Shown in pieces: positions 41,039-49,314 of a stretch of 64,000 bases of DNA. The notes under the pieces were generated by a model. That model was not told the DNA's origin, searched no databases, and saw only the letters and a program-made list of their open reading frames with translations. The stretch is from positions 62,001-126,000 of the forward strand of contig CAVIWF010000001.1 of the NCBI GenBank assembly GCA_963646285.1. The letters are read 5' to 3'. Origin of the DNA: CAKUFA01 sp963646285. Its GTDB lineage: Bacteria > Bacillota > Clostridia > Christensenellales > Aristaeellaceae. The translations under genes were made by a program, and so were the position numbers. Position 1 is the first letter of the stretch. Every line of letters begins with the position of its first letter.

Positions 41039-41932
41039 TCAGGGTCTTGTGGCTTTGGCCAGCAGCTGCTTCAAATCCCCGGTGGAAAAGCGGTACTGGC
41101 CGTGGCAGAAGTGGCAGGTCAGCTCGGCGCCTTCATCCTCGTCAATGAGGGATTGCAGCTCCTTTGTCCCCAGGGAAATCAGCGCCTTTTCCATCTTTTC
41201 ACGCCCACAGCCGCAGTGCCAGCCAATGAGCTGTTCTTCCAGCAGCTGAGGCTCCAAGCCACGGAACCAGTCCTCGGTCAGCTGTTCCATGGTCGCCATG
41301 GTCATTTCACGGGAAATATCGGCAAACATGGGACTGCGAAGCTCCAAGGCACTGAGGGTTTCTTCCGTGCAGCCGGGCAGGGGCTGAATCAGCAAACCGC
41401 CGGCCTTCAGCACCTGCGTGCCGCTGACCAGCACACCCAAGGCCACCAGACTGGGCTGCTGCTCGCTGGTGGTGAAGTAGTTGGCAAAATCAATGCCCAG
41501 CTCGCCGCTGACCAACTGGCACTGCCCGATGTAGGGCTCACGCAGGCCAAGATCCTTGACCACGCTCATGCGGCCGTGGTGACCAACGGCACCGCCTACA
41601 TCCAGCTTGCCGTCTGCACGCAGGGGAAGCTCCACCTGGGGATCATCTGCACAGGCCTTGACATGGCCGTGATTGGCCACAGCCACCAAAGTGCCCATGG
41701 GGCCATCCCCTTTGATGGTTACGGTGACGGACTCGTTTTCACCCTTCATCATAACGCCCAGCATGGTGGTGCCGGTCATCAGCCGCCCCAGGGCTGCGGT
41801 GCACACGGGGGTCGCATTGTGAATATCCGCAGCATGCTGCACCATGTTGGTGGTCTCAAGAAAAAGCACCCGTGCCTGTCCATCCATCAGGGTCATGTGC
41901 AGCACACGGTCGCCTCTCAGTTTTGTCTGCAT
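41039..41932 (-). CDS. hslO: Hsp33 redox-regulated chaperone
   Basis: 297 aa, normal length. MQTKLRGDRVLHMTLMDGQARV and the LGVMMKGENESVTVTIKGDGP region belong to the Hsp33 core. The C-terminal redox switch has the four cysteines in CxC (WHCGCGREK) and CxxC (TCHFCHGQY). Under oxidative stress it releases zinc, forms disulfides and holds unfolding proteins. The start at 41932 follows AAGGCAGG; longer readings overlap the methyltransferase. It is placed between a methyltransferase and the HEAT-like gene with 1- and 18-bp gaps, so the three are probably one transcript. Confidence 0.95.
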   Translation of the reverse strand: MQTKLRGDRVLHMTLMDGQARVLFLETTNMVQHAADIHNATPVCTAALGRLMTGTTMLGVMMKGENESVTVTIKGDGPMGTLVAVANHGHVKACADDPQVELPLRADGKLDVGGAVGHHGRMSVVKDLGLREPYIGQCQLVSGELGIDFANYFTTSEQQPSLVALGVLVSGTQVLKAGGLLIQPLPGCTEETLSALELRSPMFADISREMTMATMEQLTEDWFRGLEPQLLEEQLIGWHCGCGREKMEKALISLGTKELQSLIDEDEGAELTCHFCHGQYRFSTGDLKQLLAKATRP

Positions 41933-41933
41933 G

Positions 41934-42704
41934 TTATTGCCTGCCTTCCGTTCCGTCTGGATCCAATCTGCGAACTGCTGCAAAATGCCAGCGCTGTTCA
42001 TTTTCCCGGGGCTGCTCCATGCGGCGGTTGCCGAATACCATGGTGCGGTCGAACCCTGCCTGATGCATCAGATCCATCAAGTGCTTCGCTTCATGGGCGT
42101 GCTGCTTCTGCTCCTCATCAATGCGCTTGTACAGCCCGTCCTCCTGCTTTACAAAGATGCAAAGATGCATGTCCACCTGCTGATTCTTTTCCGAGAAGGT
42201 GTTTTGCCACAGGTAGGTGATATTCTCCGTATCATCGCAGATGATTTGATTGCCCAGCGCATTCTTCAGCTTGTAGGGGGTGGATACGTCAAAGAACAGT
42301 CCGCCGCCCGGACGCAAGGCACTGTAGGCGGAATGGAAAAAGGCCAGCAAGTCTTCATCCGTCAGCAGATAATTCACCCCATCGCAGGTGGCAAGCACCG
42401 CATCCATGGGGCGGTGCAGGTGCAGCTTCCGCATATCCTGCCGGACAAAGGGAATGGCTGCCCCTGCATCACGTGCCTTCTGTGCTGCCCGCCAGAGCAT
42501 ATCCTGACTCATGTCCACACCGGTTACGTGAAAGCCCCGCTTTTGCAGCGGGATGGTCAGGTTGCCGGTGCCGCAGGCGCACTCGCAAATCTTTCCGGTG
42601 CGAATCCCAAAGGCGGCCATCATCTTGACATAAAAGTCCGCCCATTCATCATACTTTACATCCGCCATGAGTTCATCATAAACTTCAGCAAATCCCGTGT
42701 ACAT
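41934..42704 (-). CDS. Class I SAM-dependent methyltransferase
   Basis: 256 aa. Motif I ICECACGTGNLTIPLQKRG, then FHVTGVDMSQDML and LATCDGVNYLL define a class I Rossmann methyltransferase of the YbaJ/BioC-like group. The substrate cannot be inferred. The start at 42704 (GGGAG 6 nt upstream) is chosen over 42728, which has no ribosome binding site. The downstream Hsp33 start lies 1 bp from its stop, and the upstream DUF624 gene ends 33 bp away, so all may share one transcript. Confidence 0.87.
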   Translation of the reverse strand: MYTGFAEVYDELMADVKYDEWADFYVKMMAAFGIRTGKICECACGTGNLTIPLQKRGFHVTGVDMSQDMLWRAAQKARDAGAAIPFVRQDMRKLHLHRPMDAVLATCDGVNYLLTDEDLLAFFHSAYSALRPGGGLFFDVSTPYKLKNALGNQIICDDTENITYLWQNTFSEKNQQVDMHLCIFVKQEDGLYKRIDEEQKQHAHEAKHLMDLMHQAGFDRTMVFGNRRMEQPRENEQRWHFAAVRRLDPDGTEGRQ

Positions 42705-42737
42705 ACGTTTCTCCCATTCATGCCCCATGGCAGTGTT

Positions 42738-43706
42738 TTATTGAGGATCCTGAGCATCCCCGGAATGCTCCTCTTCGTCCTCATCATCATCGTCATCATC
42801 TGTGCCGGTGTACAAGCCGCGATTGACCTCAACGCCCTCGATTCGGCTGTTGATATACCGGTCAAAGACCCCGTTGGTGTAGCTGGCAGTGACAAAGCGG
42901 CTCAGGCCGAAGCCCAGCACCAGATAGTACAGGAACAGTCCCATCACAGCATACACCGGCTGATTGGCCAGAAGGGCGACCAGGAAGGCAAGCACCAGGG
43001 GCACGCAGTGCAGCAGGCGAATGCCAATGCTCTGGGGCAGCCGTGCCACGGACAGGAGCAGGGCGTTGCGCATCAGGTCACGGAAGCGAAGTTTGTAGGT
43101 GACCATCAGGGGGTACATGTAGGTTACCGCCAGGGACCAAATCAGAGCCACCATCAACACCAGCACCTGAGGCACCACCATGAGGGGAGACTGCTGGGAC
43201 ATCTGTCCGTAGAAGTTCCAGCAGATAAAGGCGAAGAAGGGTACAAGGCTGGTGATGCAGGAAACAGCAAGACCCTGCTTCCAGTTGTCCTTCACGGCAT
43301 CCTTAAAGTCCGCCCAGATGAAGGCGTGCTCGTCCCGTGCCCAGTTCCGGGTCACGTAGGCAATGCCGGCAGTGAAGGGCCCTGTAATGGCAATGCAGGG
43401 GATCAGCAAAGTCAAAGTGGTCAGGCTGATGCTGCTGAGCATATTGCGCAGGTTGGTAATGACTTCGTTGGTGATCTCTTCATCCACGGCCAACTGGGTC
43501 AGCATACTCATGACACCCAGCGTCAGCACCACCATGGCAGGCAGCCAGCAAATCATGTACATGAGATTCAGCCGCATCAGTGCCGAAAAGCGGATGCGGA
43601 GCATTTCCCAGAAAAGCTGCCAACGGTTCTTGGGCAGATCCTGTTCACGGAAATCTCCCTTTCCGCTTTTACCATAATAGAAGTTGTTCATAAGCTTGTT
43701 AAACAC
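42738..43706 (-). CDS. DUF624 (YesL-like) membrane protein with acidic tail
   Basis: 322 aa from a GTG start with AAGGAGG 7 nt upstream (43706). Six hydrophobic helices follow an amphipathic N-terminus (NRWQLFWEMLRIRFSALMRLNLMYMICWLP is split by the first helix). GPFTAGIAYVTRNWARDEHAFIWADF is the DUF624 signature region as I recall it. Function unknown; such proteins often neighbour sugar ABC transporters, which are not seen here. The C-terminus has a run of about 12 Asp/Glu residues (TGTDDDDDDEDEEEHSG), unusual for the family. Confidence 0.75.
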   Translation of the reverse strand: MFNKLMNNFYYGKSGKGDFREQDLPKNRWQLFWEMLRIRFSALMRLNLMYMICWLPAMVVLTLGVMSMLTQLAVDEEITNEVITNLRNMLSSISLTTLTLLIPCIAITGPFTAGIAYVTRNWARDEHAFIWADFKDAVKDNWKQGLAVSCITSLVPFFAFICWNFYGQMSQQSPLMVVPQVLVLMVALIWSLAVTYMYPLMVTYKLRFRDLMRNALLLSVARLPQSIGIRLLHCVPLVLAFLVALLANQPVYAVMGLFLYYLVLGFGLSRFVTASYTNGVFDRYINSRIEGVEVNRGLYTGTDDDDDDEDEEEHSGDAQDPQ

Positions 43707-43746
43707 GGGCGACCCTCCTTAAAACGTACGAGCATATTTACCGAAC

Positions 43747-43775
43747 ATTATAGCACATGGTGGTTCAAAATGAAA
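43747..43775 (-). promoter_or_regulatory. Promoter of the DUF624-methyltransferase-hslO genes
   Basis: On the minus strand TTTCAT (43770-43775) and perfect TATAAT (43747-43752), spacer 17 bp. Confidence 0.65.
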
Positions 43776-43791
43776 TGATTTTCGCTGATGT

Positions 43792-44694
43792 TTATTGGTC
43801 GCCCAATGCGGTTTGCAGGGTCTCCATATTGGCAAGCATGGTGGTCTCGTAGTAGGTCAGGGCTTCTGCTGCATCCTCGGGGCCGGTAACCACGGGATCC
43901 AGTGTGTAGACCTTTGCGCCGGTTTCCTGGGCGAGGGTTTGGGCGGCCATGTCCTCATACTGAGGTTCCACAAACAGGGGCGGCGTGCCAAGGGTTTCTA
44001 CCAGCTTGACCAATTCGCTGAGCCGGGCAGGGGACAAGGCATCACCGGGCTCTCTGTTCACCACGGCAACCACATTCAGTCCGTAAGCCTTGGCAAAGTA
44101 GGGGAAAGCTTCGTGGAAGGTGATGATGTCCTTGTGGGGCAAATCCTTCAGCCCTTCCGTCAAGGCAGCATCCAGGGCTTCCAAACGGGCGCGGTAGGCA
44201 TCCCGATTGCTTTCGAAGGCCTCACGGTGCTCCGGCATGGCCTGGCTCAAGCCTTCACAAAGGTTCTGCACCATGATGATGGCGTTTTTGGGGTCAAGCC
44301 AGATGTGGGCATTCACTTCCGTTTCCCCTTCGCCGATGGCCACGGGCATATCATCGTCATCCAGCAGCTCCACACCGGTAGAAGCCTCCACCACCGGCAG
44401 GCTGGGGAAAGCATCATACACGTGGGTCAGGTAGCTTTCCATGCCGGCACCGTTGACAAGGAACACGTCTGCCTGCGCCAATGCCTTCATATCACTGGTT
44501 TGCAGCTGATAGTCGTGAAGGCAGCCTGTGCCGGGAGCGGCGAGATTGTGCACATTCACCCCATCCACCCCCTGGGTCAGGTTGATGGTCAACAGATAAA
44601 TGGGGTAAAAAGAGGTGGCAACGGTTTCTGCCCCGGCAAGGGCAGGCAGGGCAAACAAAAAAGCAGCCAGCAAAAGGGAGGTGATTTTCTTCAT
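43792..44694 (-). CDS. znuA: Zinc/manganese-type ABC transporter substrate-binding protein
   Basis: 300 aa with a signal peptide (1-21, no lipobox). Cluster A-I metal-binding protein with ligands H60 (GCLHDYQ), H130 (NAHIWLDP), H194 (ITFHEAFPYF) and a late Glu/Asp (FVEPQYED). A DDDD loop at 112-115 lies where ZnuA has its His-rich loop; it is short and lacks His, so zinc versus manganese is open. The permease and ATPase genes are 19 kb away at 62735-64000, so the system is split. It follows the 44737 gene by 42 bp on the same strand. Confidence 0.85.
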   Translation of the reverse strand: MKKITSLLLAAFLFALPALAGAETVATSFYPIYLLTINLTQGVDGVNVHNLAAPGTGCLHDYQLQTSDMKALAQADVFLVNGAGMESYLTHVYDAFPSLPVVEASTGVELLDDDDMPVAIGEGETEVNAHIWLDPKNAIIMVQNLCEGLSQAMPEHREAFESNRDAYRARLEALDAALTEGLKDLPHKDIITFHEAFPYFAKAYGLNVVAVVNREPGDALSPARLSELVKLVETLGTPPLFVEPQYEDMAAQTLAQETGAKVYTLDPVVTGPEDAAEALTYYETTMLANMETLQTALGDQ

Positions 44695-44736
44695 GGATGA
44701 TGGTTTTCCTTTCTTGATTGAGCGGTCATCGATGGG

Positions 44737-45252
44737 TTAGTTGGTACTGTCGGACTCCTGATCATCGTCAGGCAGCCAGCTTTCGTAGCGGCTCTGGGGA
44801 TACCGCTCCCGGATGATGCGCTTGAGCAGCACCCGTTCCTCTGCAGGCTGGAAAGCACCGTACTTCTGATACAGCACCCGCATGGCGCTCAGCGAGCCGG
44901 AACGCATGGAGTAGTCCTTCAGGTTGGCATAGTTCACAGAATAGATCTGCATACTTTCGAACATGGCACCCATGGCCTCGTCCGCCAACTCTGGCATTTC
45001 CTTCATGCGGATGCGCTTCAGTGTTCCGTTGTCCAGCCGAACCGTCATGCTGGGTCCCAGCAGCTCATACAGTTTCCCGAACAAATAATGCTCCACCTGG
45101 TTTGTCATTCCTTCAAAGGTATCCCGATAGGATGCGTAGGTGCACATGAGATTGGCAGCACCTGCGCACAAATCTGACTGATCCACCACAGCAGAACCCA
45201 GGCGTGGTCTGAGTATCTCCCTGACCTGCCGCTCCGTAATATGCATCGGCAC
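44737..45252 (-). CDS. Hypothetical protein
   Basis: 171 aa from a GTG start with GGAAGGAGG 8 nt upstream; the ATG six bases further is too far from that site. The protein is soluble and helical (EMPELADEAMGAMFESMQIYSVNYANL, EERVLLKRIIRERYPQSRYESW as separate helices) with an acidic C-terminus. No family recognised. It is the first gene before znuA and opposite to dnaA across the putative origin. Confidence 0.6.
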   Translation of the reverse strand: MPMHITERQVREILRPRLGSAVVDQSDLCAGAANLMCTYASYRDTFEGMTNQVEHYLFGKLYELLGPSMTVRLDNGTLKRIRMKEMPELADEAMGAMFESMQIYSVNYANLKDYSMRSGSLSAMRVLYQKYGAFQPAEERVLLKRIIRERYPQSRYESWLPDDDQESDSTN

Positions 45253-45398
45253 GGCGGGCGCCTCCTTCCATGGGTATTCAACCCAACATGCTTATTTCGA
45301 CATGGGAACGTCATATTCCTTGCAGGGCGGAAGAAAAGAAGCATCCATTTGTACAAAAAAGTTTTTTGTGTTTTTTCGGTATTTCTTCGTTGCAGAAC

Positions 45399-45521
45399 AG
45401 TGCATAATATACATAGTTAATGTATATTATGCACATGTAACCGCAAATCTTGTGCCTTTCTGTTACGCAACCACAATGCCTTGTGAGGAAAGTTTTCCAC
45501 AGGCTTTTTCCGTTATGCACA
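45399..45521. other. Putative chromosomal origin region (oriC) with DnaA-box-like sites
   Basis: In the 533-bp gap before dnaA are TTATGCACA (45427-45435 and 45513-45521), TTTTCCACA (45493-45501) and, reversed, TTATGCACT (45399-45407). A weaker TTTTGCACA is at 45601-45609. The first three match TTATCCACA at 8 of 9 positions. A perfect 15-5-15 palindrome spans 45400-45434 and is AT-rich in its core. Poly-T/A tracts flank it on the left. These are the usual components of an origin next to dnaA. Other parts of 45253-45542 hold no gene. Confidence 0.6.
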
Positions 45522-45542
45522 AGGCCTTCTTTTGCAAACCTC

Positions 45543-45571
45543 TTGAAATTTCCACGTGTTCATGCTATGAT
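45543..45571 (+). promoter_or_regulatory. Promoter of dnaA
   Basis: TTGAAA (45543-45548) and TATGAT (45566-45571), spacer 17 bp. The leader of about 205 nt includes a small CCCTG/CAGGG hairpin at 45720-45733. Confidence 0.7.
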
Positions 45572-45785
45572 TGACCAGCACGATTTTTTTCGGATTCGAG
45601 TTTTGCACAGCCTGACAGGCGGTAAGACGGCAAAATGAGCTCACGTGTTCTGTTAAAAGGTCATGCAAGCTTCATTCACTGATGACAGCGCTTTTCATCA
45701 CCGGGAGGATGAGGCAATTCCCTGTATGCAGGGTAAAACGGGGCAGAACCTATATTATATTCACATGTTGCAGAGGGGCGGGAGC

Positions 45786-47132
45786 ATGATGGACATGCAG
45801 GAGCTTTGGGAGAAGGCATTGGTACTCATTAAAAGTGAGATGAATGAAACATCTTTCAATACCTGGGTGAAGACCAGCCTTTCTCCTCTGAAGCTGGAAG
45901 GCAACGTGCTGACCCTTTGCACGGATGTGAACTACATCAAGGCCATGCTGTCCCGCTATATTGACCTGATCACTTCCTGCGTCAGCCAGGTGGCAGGCAG
46001 CCCCATGAAGGTGGTTGTGGTTACCCGGGAGGAAGCTGGCACCATCGACCTGGGTGCAGCGGAAAAGGGCAAGAAAGAGGAAGCAACTCAGCGCCCCTCA
46101 GGCTCCATGCTGCTGAATCCCCGGTATACTTTCGATTCCTTCGTGGTAGGCAGCAGCAATCGCTTTGCCCATGCGGCTGCATTGGCGGTTGCCGAAGCTC
46201 CGGCAGAAGCTTACAACCCCCTTTTCCTCTACGGCGGCGTGGGACTGGGGAAAACCCACCTGATGCACGCCATTGGTCACTTTGTGCAGCAGCAGCGGCC
46301 GGATGCCAAGCTGCTGTATATCACCAGCGAAGAGTTTACCAACGAAATGATTTCTGCCATTCAGCAGAATCGCAATATTGAGTTCCGCAATCGGTTCCGC
46401 AATGTGGATATCCTGATGGTGGACGATATTCAGTTCATTGCCGGCCGTGACAGTACTCAGGAAGAATTCTTCCATACCTTTAACACCCTCCATGATGCCC
46501 ATAAGCAGATTGTGCTGACCAGCGACCGTCCTCCTCGTGACATTGCCCGGCTGGAAGAGCGGCTCCGCAGCCGGTTCGAGTGGGGTCTGATTGCTGACAT
46601 TCAGCGCCCGGATATTGATACTCGAATTGCTATCCTGCGGAAGAAGGCTATTTCCGATCATATTCAGGTATCGGATGAAGTGCTGGAGCTGATTGCCAGC
46701 CGGGTGGACAGCAACATCCGTGAGCTGGAAGGCAGCCTGATTCGCCTGGCAGCCTATTCCGGACTGGTCAACAAGCCGATTACCCCTTCCCTTTGCGAAG
46801 AAGCCCTGCGGGAAATTTTTGTCCGGAAGGCACCCAAGCAGATTACGGCCGATATGATCATTGAAACGGTCAGCGGCTTCTACAACCTGTCGCCGGAGGA
46901 CATTACGGGCTCCTCCCGCCGCCGGGAGATCACCGTGCCGCGGCAGATTTCCATGTACCTGTCCCGGGAAATGGCGGGGCTTTCTCTGCCTCAGATCGGG
47001 CAGGCCTTCGGAGGACGGGATCACTCCACCGTGCTGTACAGCTGCAATCTGGTGGCGGATAACATCAAAAAGTCTGCCAGCATGGCCACGCTGGTGGAGG
47101 ATTTCCGCCGCATGATTCGGGATGGAAAGTAA
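45786..47132 (+). CDS. dnaA: Chromosomal replication initiator DnaA
   Basis: 448 aa, normal size. Domain I (1-80), a short linker, then the AAA+ domain with Walker A YGGVGLGKTH (149-158) and Walker B ILMVDDIQF (209-217). The C-terminal DNA-binding domain shows PRQISMYLSREMAGLSLPQIG and the signature GGRDHSTVLYS. It opens the origin by binding boxes; candidate boxes lie directly upstream. ATGs at 45786 and 45789 are both possible, preceded by GGGGCGGGAG. Unlike most Firmicutes, dnaN does not follow; rimP-nusA do. Confidence 0.97.
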   Translation: MMDMQELWEKALVLIKSEMNETSFNTWVKTSLSPLKLEGNVLTLCTDVNYIKAMLSRYIDLITSCVSQVAGSPMKVVVVTREEAGTIDLGAAEKGKKEEATQRPSGSMLLNPRYTFDSFVVGSSNRFAHAAALAVAEAPAEAYNPLFLYGGVGLGKTHLMHAIGHFVQQQRPDAKLLYITSEEFTNEMISAIQQNRNIEFRNRFRNVDILMVDDIQFIAGRDSTQEEFFHTFNTLHDAHKQIVLTSDRPPRDIARLEERLRSRFEWGLIADIQRPDIDTRIAILRKKAISDHIQVSDEVLELIASRVDSNIRELEGSLIRLAAYSGLVNKPITPSLCEEALREIFVRKAPKQITADMIIETVSGFYNLSPEDITGSSRRREITVPRQISMYLSREMAGLSLPQIGQAFGGRDHSTVLYSCNLVADNIKKSASMATLVEDFRRMIRDGK

Positions 47133-47142
47133 ATGCAGGCAG

Positions 47143-47175
47143 ACCCCTGATGGGCTCGAAAAGCTGATCAGGGGT
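47143..47175 (+). terminator. Stem-loop after dnaA
   Basis: Perfect 9-bp stem ACCCCTGAT (47143-47151) / ATCAGGGGT (47167-47175). No T run follows, so it may be a weak or factor-assisted terminator. Confidence 0.45.
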
Positions 47176-47265
47176 TGCTTCATACATGGCAAAACAGTGC
47201 AGTGGCAGGGGCAGAACACTCAGAACACTTTTCTCGGCCTGCAGCGAAAAAGTAAAGGAAAATGC

Positions 47266-47294
47266 TTGTATTCCGGAAAAAGCTGTGATATACT
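47266..47294 (+). promoter_or_regulatory. Promoter of the rimP-nusA-infB operon
   Basis: TTGTAT (47266-47271) and TATACT (47289-47294), spacer 17 bp. The first good start codon is that of a 33-codon ORF at 47386. Confidence 0.72.
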
Positions 47295-47358
47295 GCCATG
47301 TGTGTGAGTTTTCCTGCCTGTCCTTTCACAACCATAAAGGATGGGATGATACGGCAAG

Positions 47359-47378
47359 CTTCCTTCCTATGAAGGAGG
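47359..47378 (+). promoter_or_regulatory. Hairpin covering the ribosome binding site of the 33-codon ORF
   Basis: CTTCCTTC (47359-47366) pairs with GAAGGAGG (47371-47378) across a CTAT loop, with one G-U pair. The 3' arm is the Shine-Dalgarno itself. Confidence 0.5.
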
Positions 47379-47385
47379 ATGTGCC

Positions 47386-47487
47386 ATGAAAGAAGGGTTC
47401 AACGTAAAAGAGCGGGCACTGCTGCAAGGACTTTCGAGCGTTAGCTGGCTCGACAATGGGGAATGCGTGTCCCTGTTGACTGTCTAA
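47386..47487 (+). CDS. 33-residue small protein or leader peptide before rimP
   Basis: The ORF MKEGFNVKERALLQGLSSV and onward to CVSLLTV has the best Shine-Dalgarno in the neighbourhood (GAAGGAGG, 7 nt from the ATG). It lies between a good promoter and rimP, 68 bp upstream of the rimP ATG. Its DNA contains a second hairpin (TCGAGC 47434-47439 / GCTCGA 47448-47453). It is too short for family assignment. It could be a genuine small protein or a leader whose translation controls the rimP-nusA-infB operon. Confidence 0.5.
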   Translation: MKEGFNVKERALLQGLSSVSWLDNGECVSLLTV

Positions 47488-47555
47488 GGCAGAGTGTGTC
47501 CCTCTTTTCTGTTGTTAACAGGAAAATTTAGGAAATTATGAGGTGAAGAGCGACC

Positions 47556-48035
47556 ATGGCGAAGGCGGAACTGACAACGGTGGTGGAACCCAAGTGCAAG
47601 CGGCTGGCCGATCAGCTGGGGTTTGAATTGGTGGATGTGTGCCTTGATAAGGAAGGTGCCGGCAAGTACCTGCGCATCTACATTGACAAGCCTGAAGGCA
47701 TCAGCATGGACGATTGCGAAACGTACCATCGTGCCATTCAGCCCCAGCTGGAAAGCTACGATTATGACTTTCTGGAAGTCTCTTCACCAGGCATTGACCG
47801 TCCTCTGAAGAAAGATCGTGACTTTGAGCGGGCACTCGGCAGTGAAATCGAGATTAAGCTCTTCAAAGCCATGGATGGACAAAAGGTCATTACAGGCATT
47901 CTGGCAGGGCTGGAAAACGGTGAAATTGTGCTGGATACGCCTGCAGGAGAAAAGCGGATTCCCCGAAAGGCAGCCGCATTGGTAAAGCCTGTGGTGGATA
48001 TGGAAGGCATCGAGTCCGTGGATCTTTCCGAATAA
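47556..48035 (+). CDS. rimP: Ribosome maturation factor RimP
   Basis: 159 aa. LADQLGFELVDVCLDKEGAGKYLRIYIDKPEGISMDDC and DYDFLEVSSPGIDRPLKKDRDF are the RimP core signatures (given as separate blocks). It assists 30S subunit maturation in the cytoplasm. GAGGTGAAG precedes the ATG. It opens the conserved rimP-nusA-rnpM-ylxQ-infB-rbfA order, here downstream of dnaA instead of polC or another gene. Confidence 0.93.
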   Translation: MAKAELTTVVEPKCKRLADQLGFELVDVCLDKEGAGKYLRIYIDKPEGISMDDCETYHRAIQPQLESYDYDFLEVSSPGIDRPLKKDRDFERALGSEIEIKLFKAMDGQKVITGILAGLENGEIVLDTPAGEKRIPRKAAALVKPVVDMEGIESVDLSE

Positions 48036-48064
48036 ACGAAACAACGAGCGCAGGAGGATATAGC

Positions 48065-49282
48065 ATGAAGAAGACCGTGAAGAACGATAAGCCTCAGAAG
48101 TCTGAGATTATCGAAGCCATTAAAGCCTTGGCCAAGGAGAAGGACATCAGCGAAGAGCTGCTGTTCGGTGCCATTGAGGAGGCACTGAAGGCTGCTTATC
48201 GGAAGAACCTGACCAAGGGCGAAAACGTGCCTGCCAATCTGGCTGTGGTGGTCAACCGCAACGACGGCGTGGCACACGTGTACGCACGGAAGCTGATTGT
48301 CCCCGAAGTAGAGGATGCAGGCAACCAGATCAGCTTGGAGGATGCACAGAAGCTGAATGCCGGCTACCAGATGGGCGACATTGCCGAAGTGGATGTAACT
48401 CCCAACGGTTTCCTCCGGGTGGCTGCCCAGACGGCTAAGCAGGTGATCATGCAGCGCATCCGTGAAGCGGAGCGGGGCAAGATCTATGACGAATATATTG
48501 AAAAGGAAAACGAAATCCTGACGGCTGTGGTGCAGCGTGTGGAGCCGGAGCACATTTTTGTGGAACTGGGACGCACGGAAGGCATTCTGGATCGGGAAGA
48601 TGTGATCCCCGGCGAAGAGCTGCATGATGACGACCACATTAAGGTCTACGTGCTGCAGGTGAACCGGAATACCGCCGCTAACCAGCATGCACCTCAGGTG
48701 AAGGTGAGCCGGACCCATCCCAACCTGGTCAAGCGCCTGTTTGAAATGGAAGTGCCTGAAATCGCCGCCGGTGTGGTGACCATTAAGTCCATTGCCCGGG
48801 AAGCAGGCAGTCGCACCAAGATGGCCGTTTCCTCTTCCGACATCATGATCGATCCCGTAGGCGCATGCGTAGGCCAGCGGGGCGGCCGTGTGGATCGGGT
48901 GGTGACGGAGCTGAAGGGCGAAAAGATCGACATCATCAAGTGGTCCAGTGATCCTGCTGAATTTGTTGCCAACGCCCTGAATCCTGCCCACGTGCTGAGC
49001 GTGTACACGGCGGAAAATGAAAAGTCCTGCCGGGTGGTGGTGCCGGATAACCAGCTGTCCCTGGCCATCGGCAAGGAAGGACAGAATGCTCGCCTGGCCG
49101 CTCGCCTGACCGGCTGGAAGATCGACATTAAGTCCCAGTCCCAGGCTGCGGAAATGCCTGACATGGCAGAAGAAGTCGAGCATACGCCCATGATGCTGGA
49201 TGACAGCTTTACCAGCTATGTGATGCCGGAAGAGCCTCAGACGGAGGAAGTTGCCCCCGTTGAGGACGACGACACACTGTAA
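48065..49282 (+). CDS. nusA: Transcription termination/antitermination factor NusA
   Basis: 405 aa. The N-terminal RNA-polymerase-binding domain (1-130), the S1 domain (about 135-200: GKIYDEYIEKENEILTAVV, HIFVELGRTEGIL) and two KH domains follow. VGACVGQRGGRVDRVVTEL and SLAIGKEGQNARLAARLTG are the GxxG loops. It binds RNA polymerase and nascent RNA. The acidic C-terminal tail is short. CAGGAGGAT precedes the ATG; the rnpM gene follows after 32 bp. Confidence 0.97.
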   Translation: MKKTVKNDKPQKSEIIEAIKALAKEKDISEELLFGAIEEALKAAYRKNLTKGENVPANLAVVVNRNDGVAHVYARKLIVPEVEDAGNQISLEDAQKLNAGYQMGDIAEVDVTPNGFLRVAAQTAKQVIMQRIREAERGKIYDEYIEKENEILTAVVQRVEPEHIFVELGRTEGILDREDVIPGEELHDDDHIKVYVLQVNRNTAANQHAPQVKVSRTHPNLVKRLFEMEVPEIAAGVVTIKSIAREAGSRTKMAVSSSDIMIDPVGACVGQRGGRVDRVVTELKGEKIDIIKWSSDPAEFVANALNPAHVLSVYTAENEKSCRVVVPDNQLSLAIGKEGQNARLAARLTGWKIDIKSQSQAAEMPDMAEEVEHTPMMLDDSFTSYVMPEEPQTEEVAPVEDDDTL

Positions 49283-49314
49283 GAAGCCCTGAAGGACAGG
49301 AGGAAAGCGGCACC

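Noticed and set aside
45302..45574. Short open frames in the dnaA upstream region
   Set aside because: No ribosome binding site, AT-rich, and overlapping the palindrome and DnaA-box-like sites; better explained as origin DNA.
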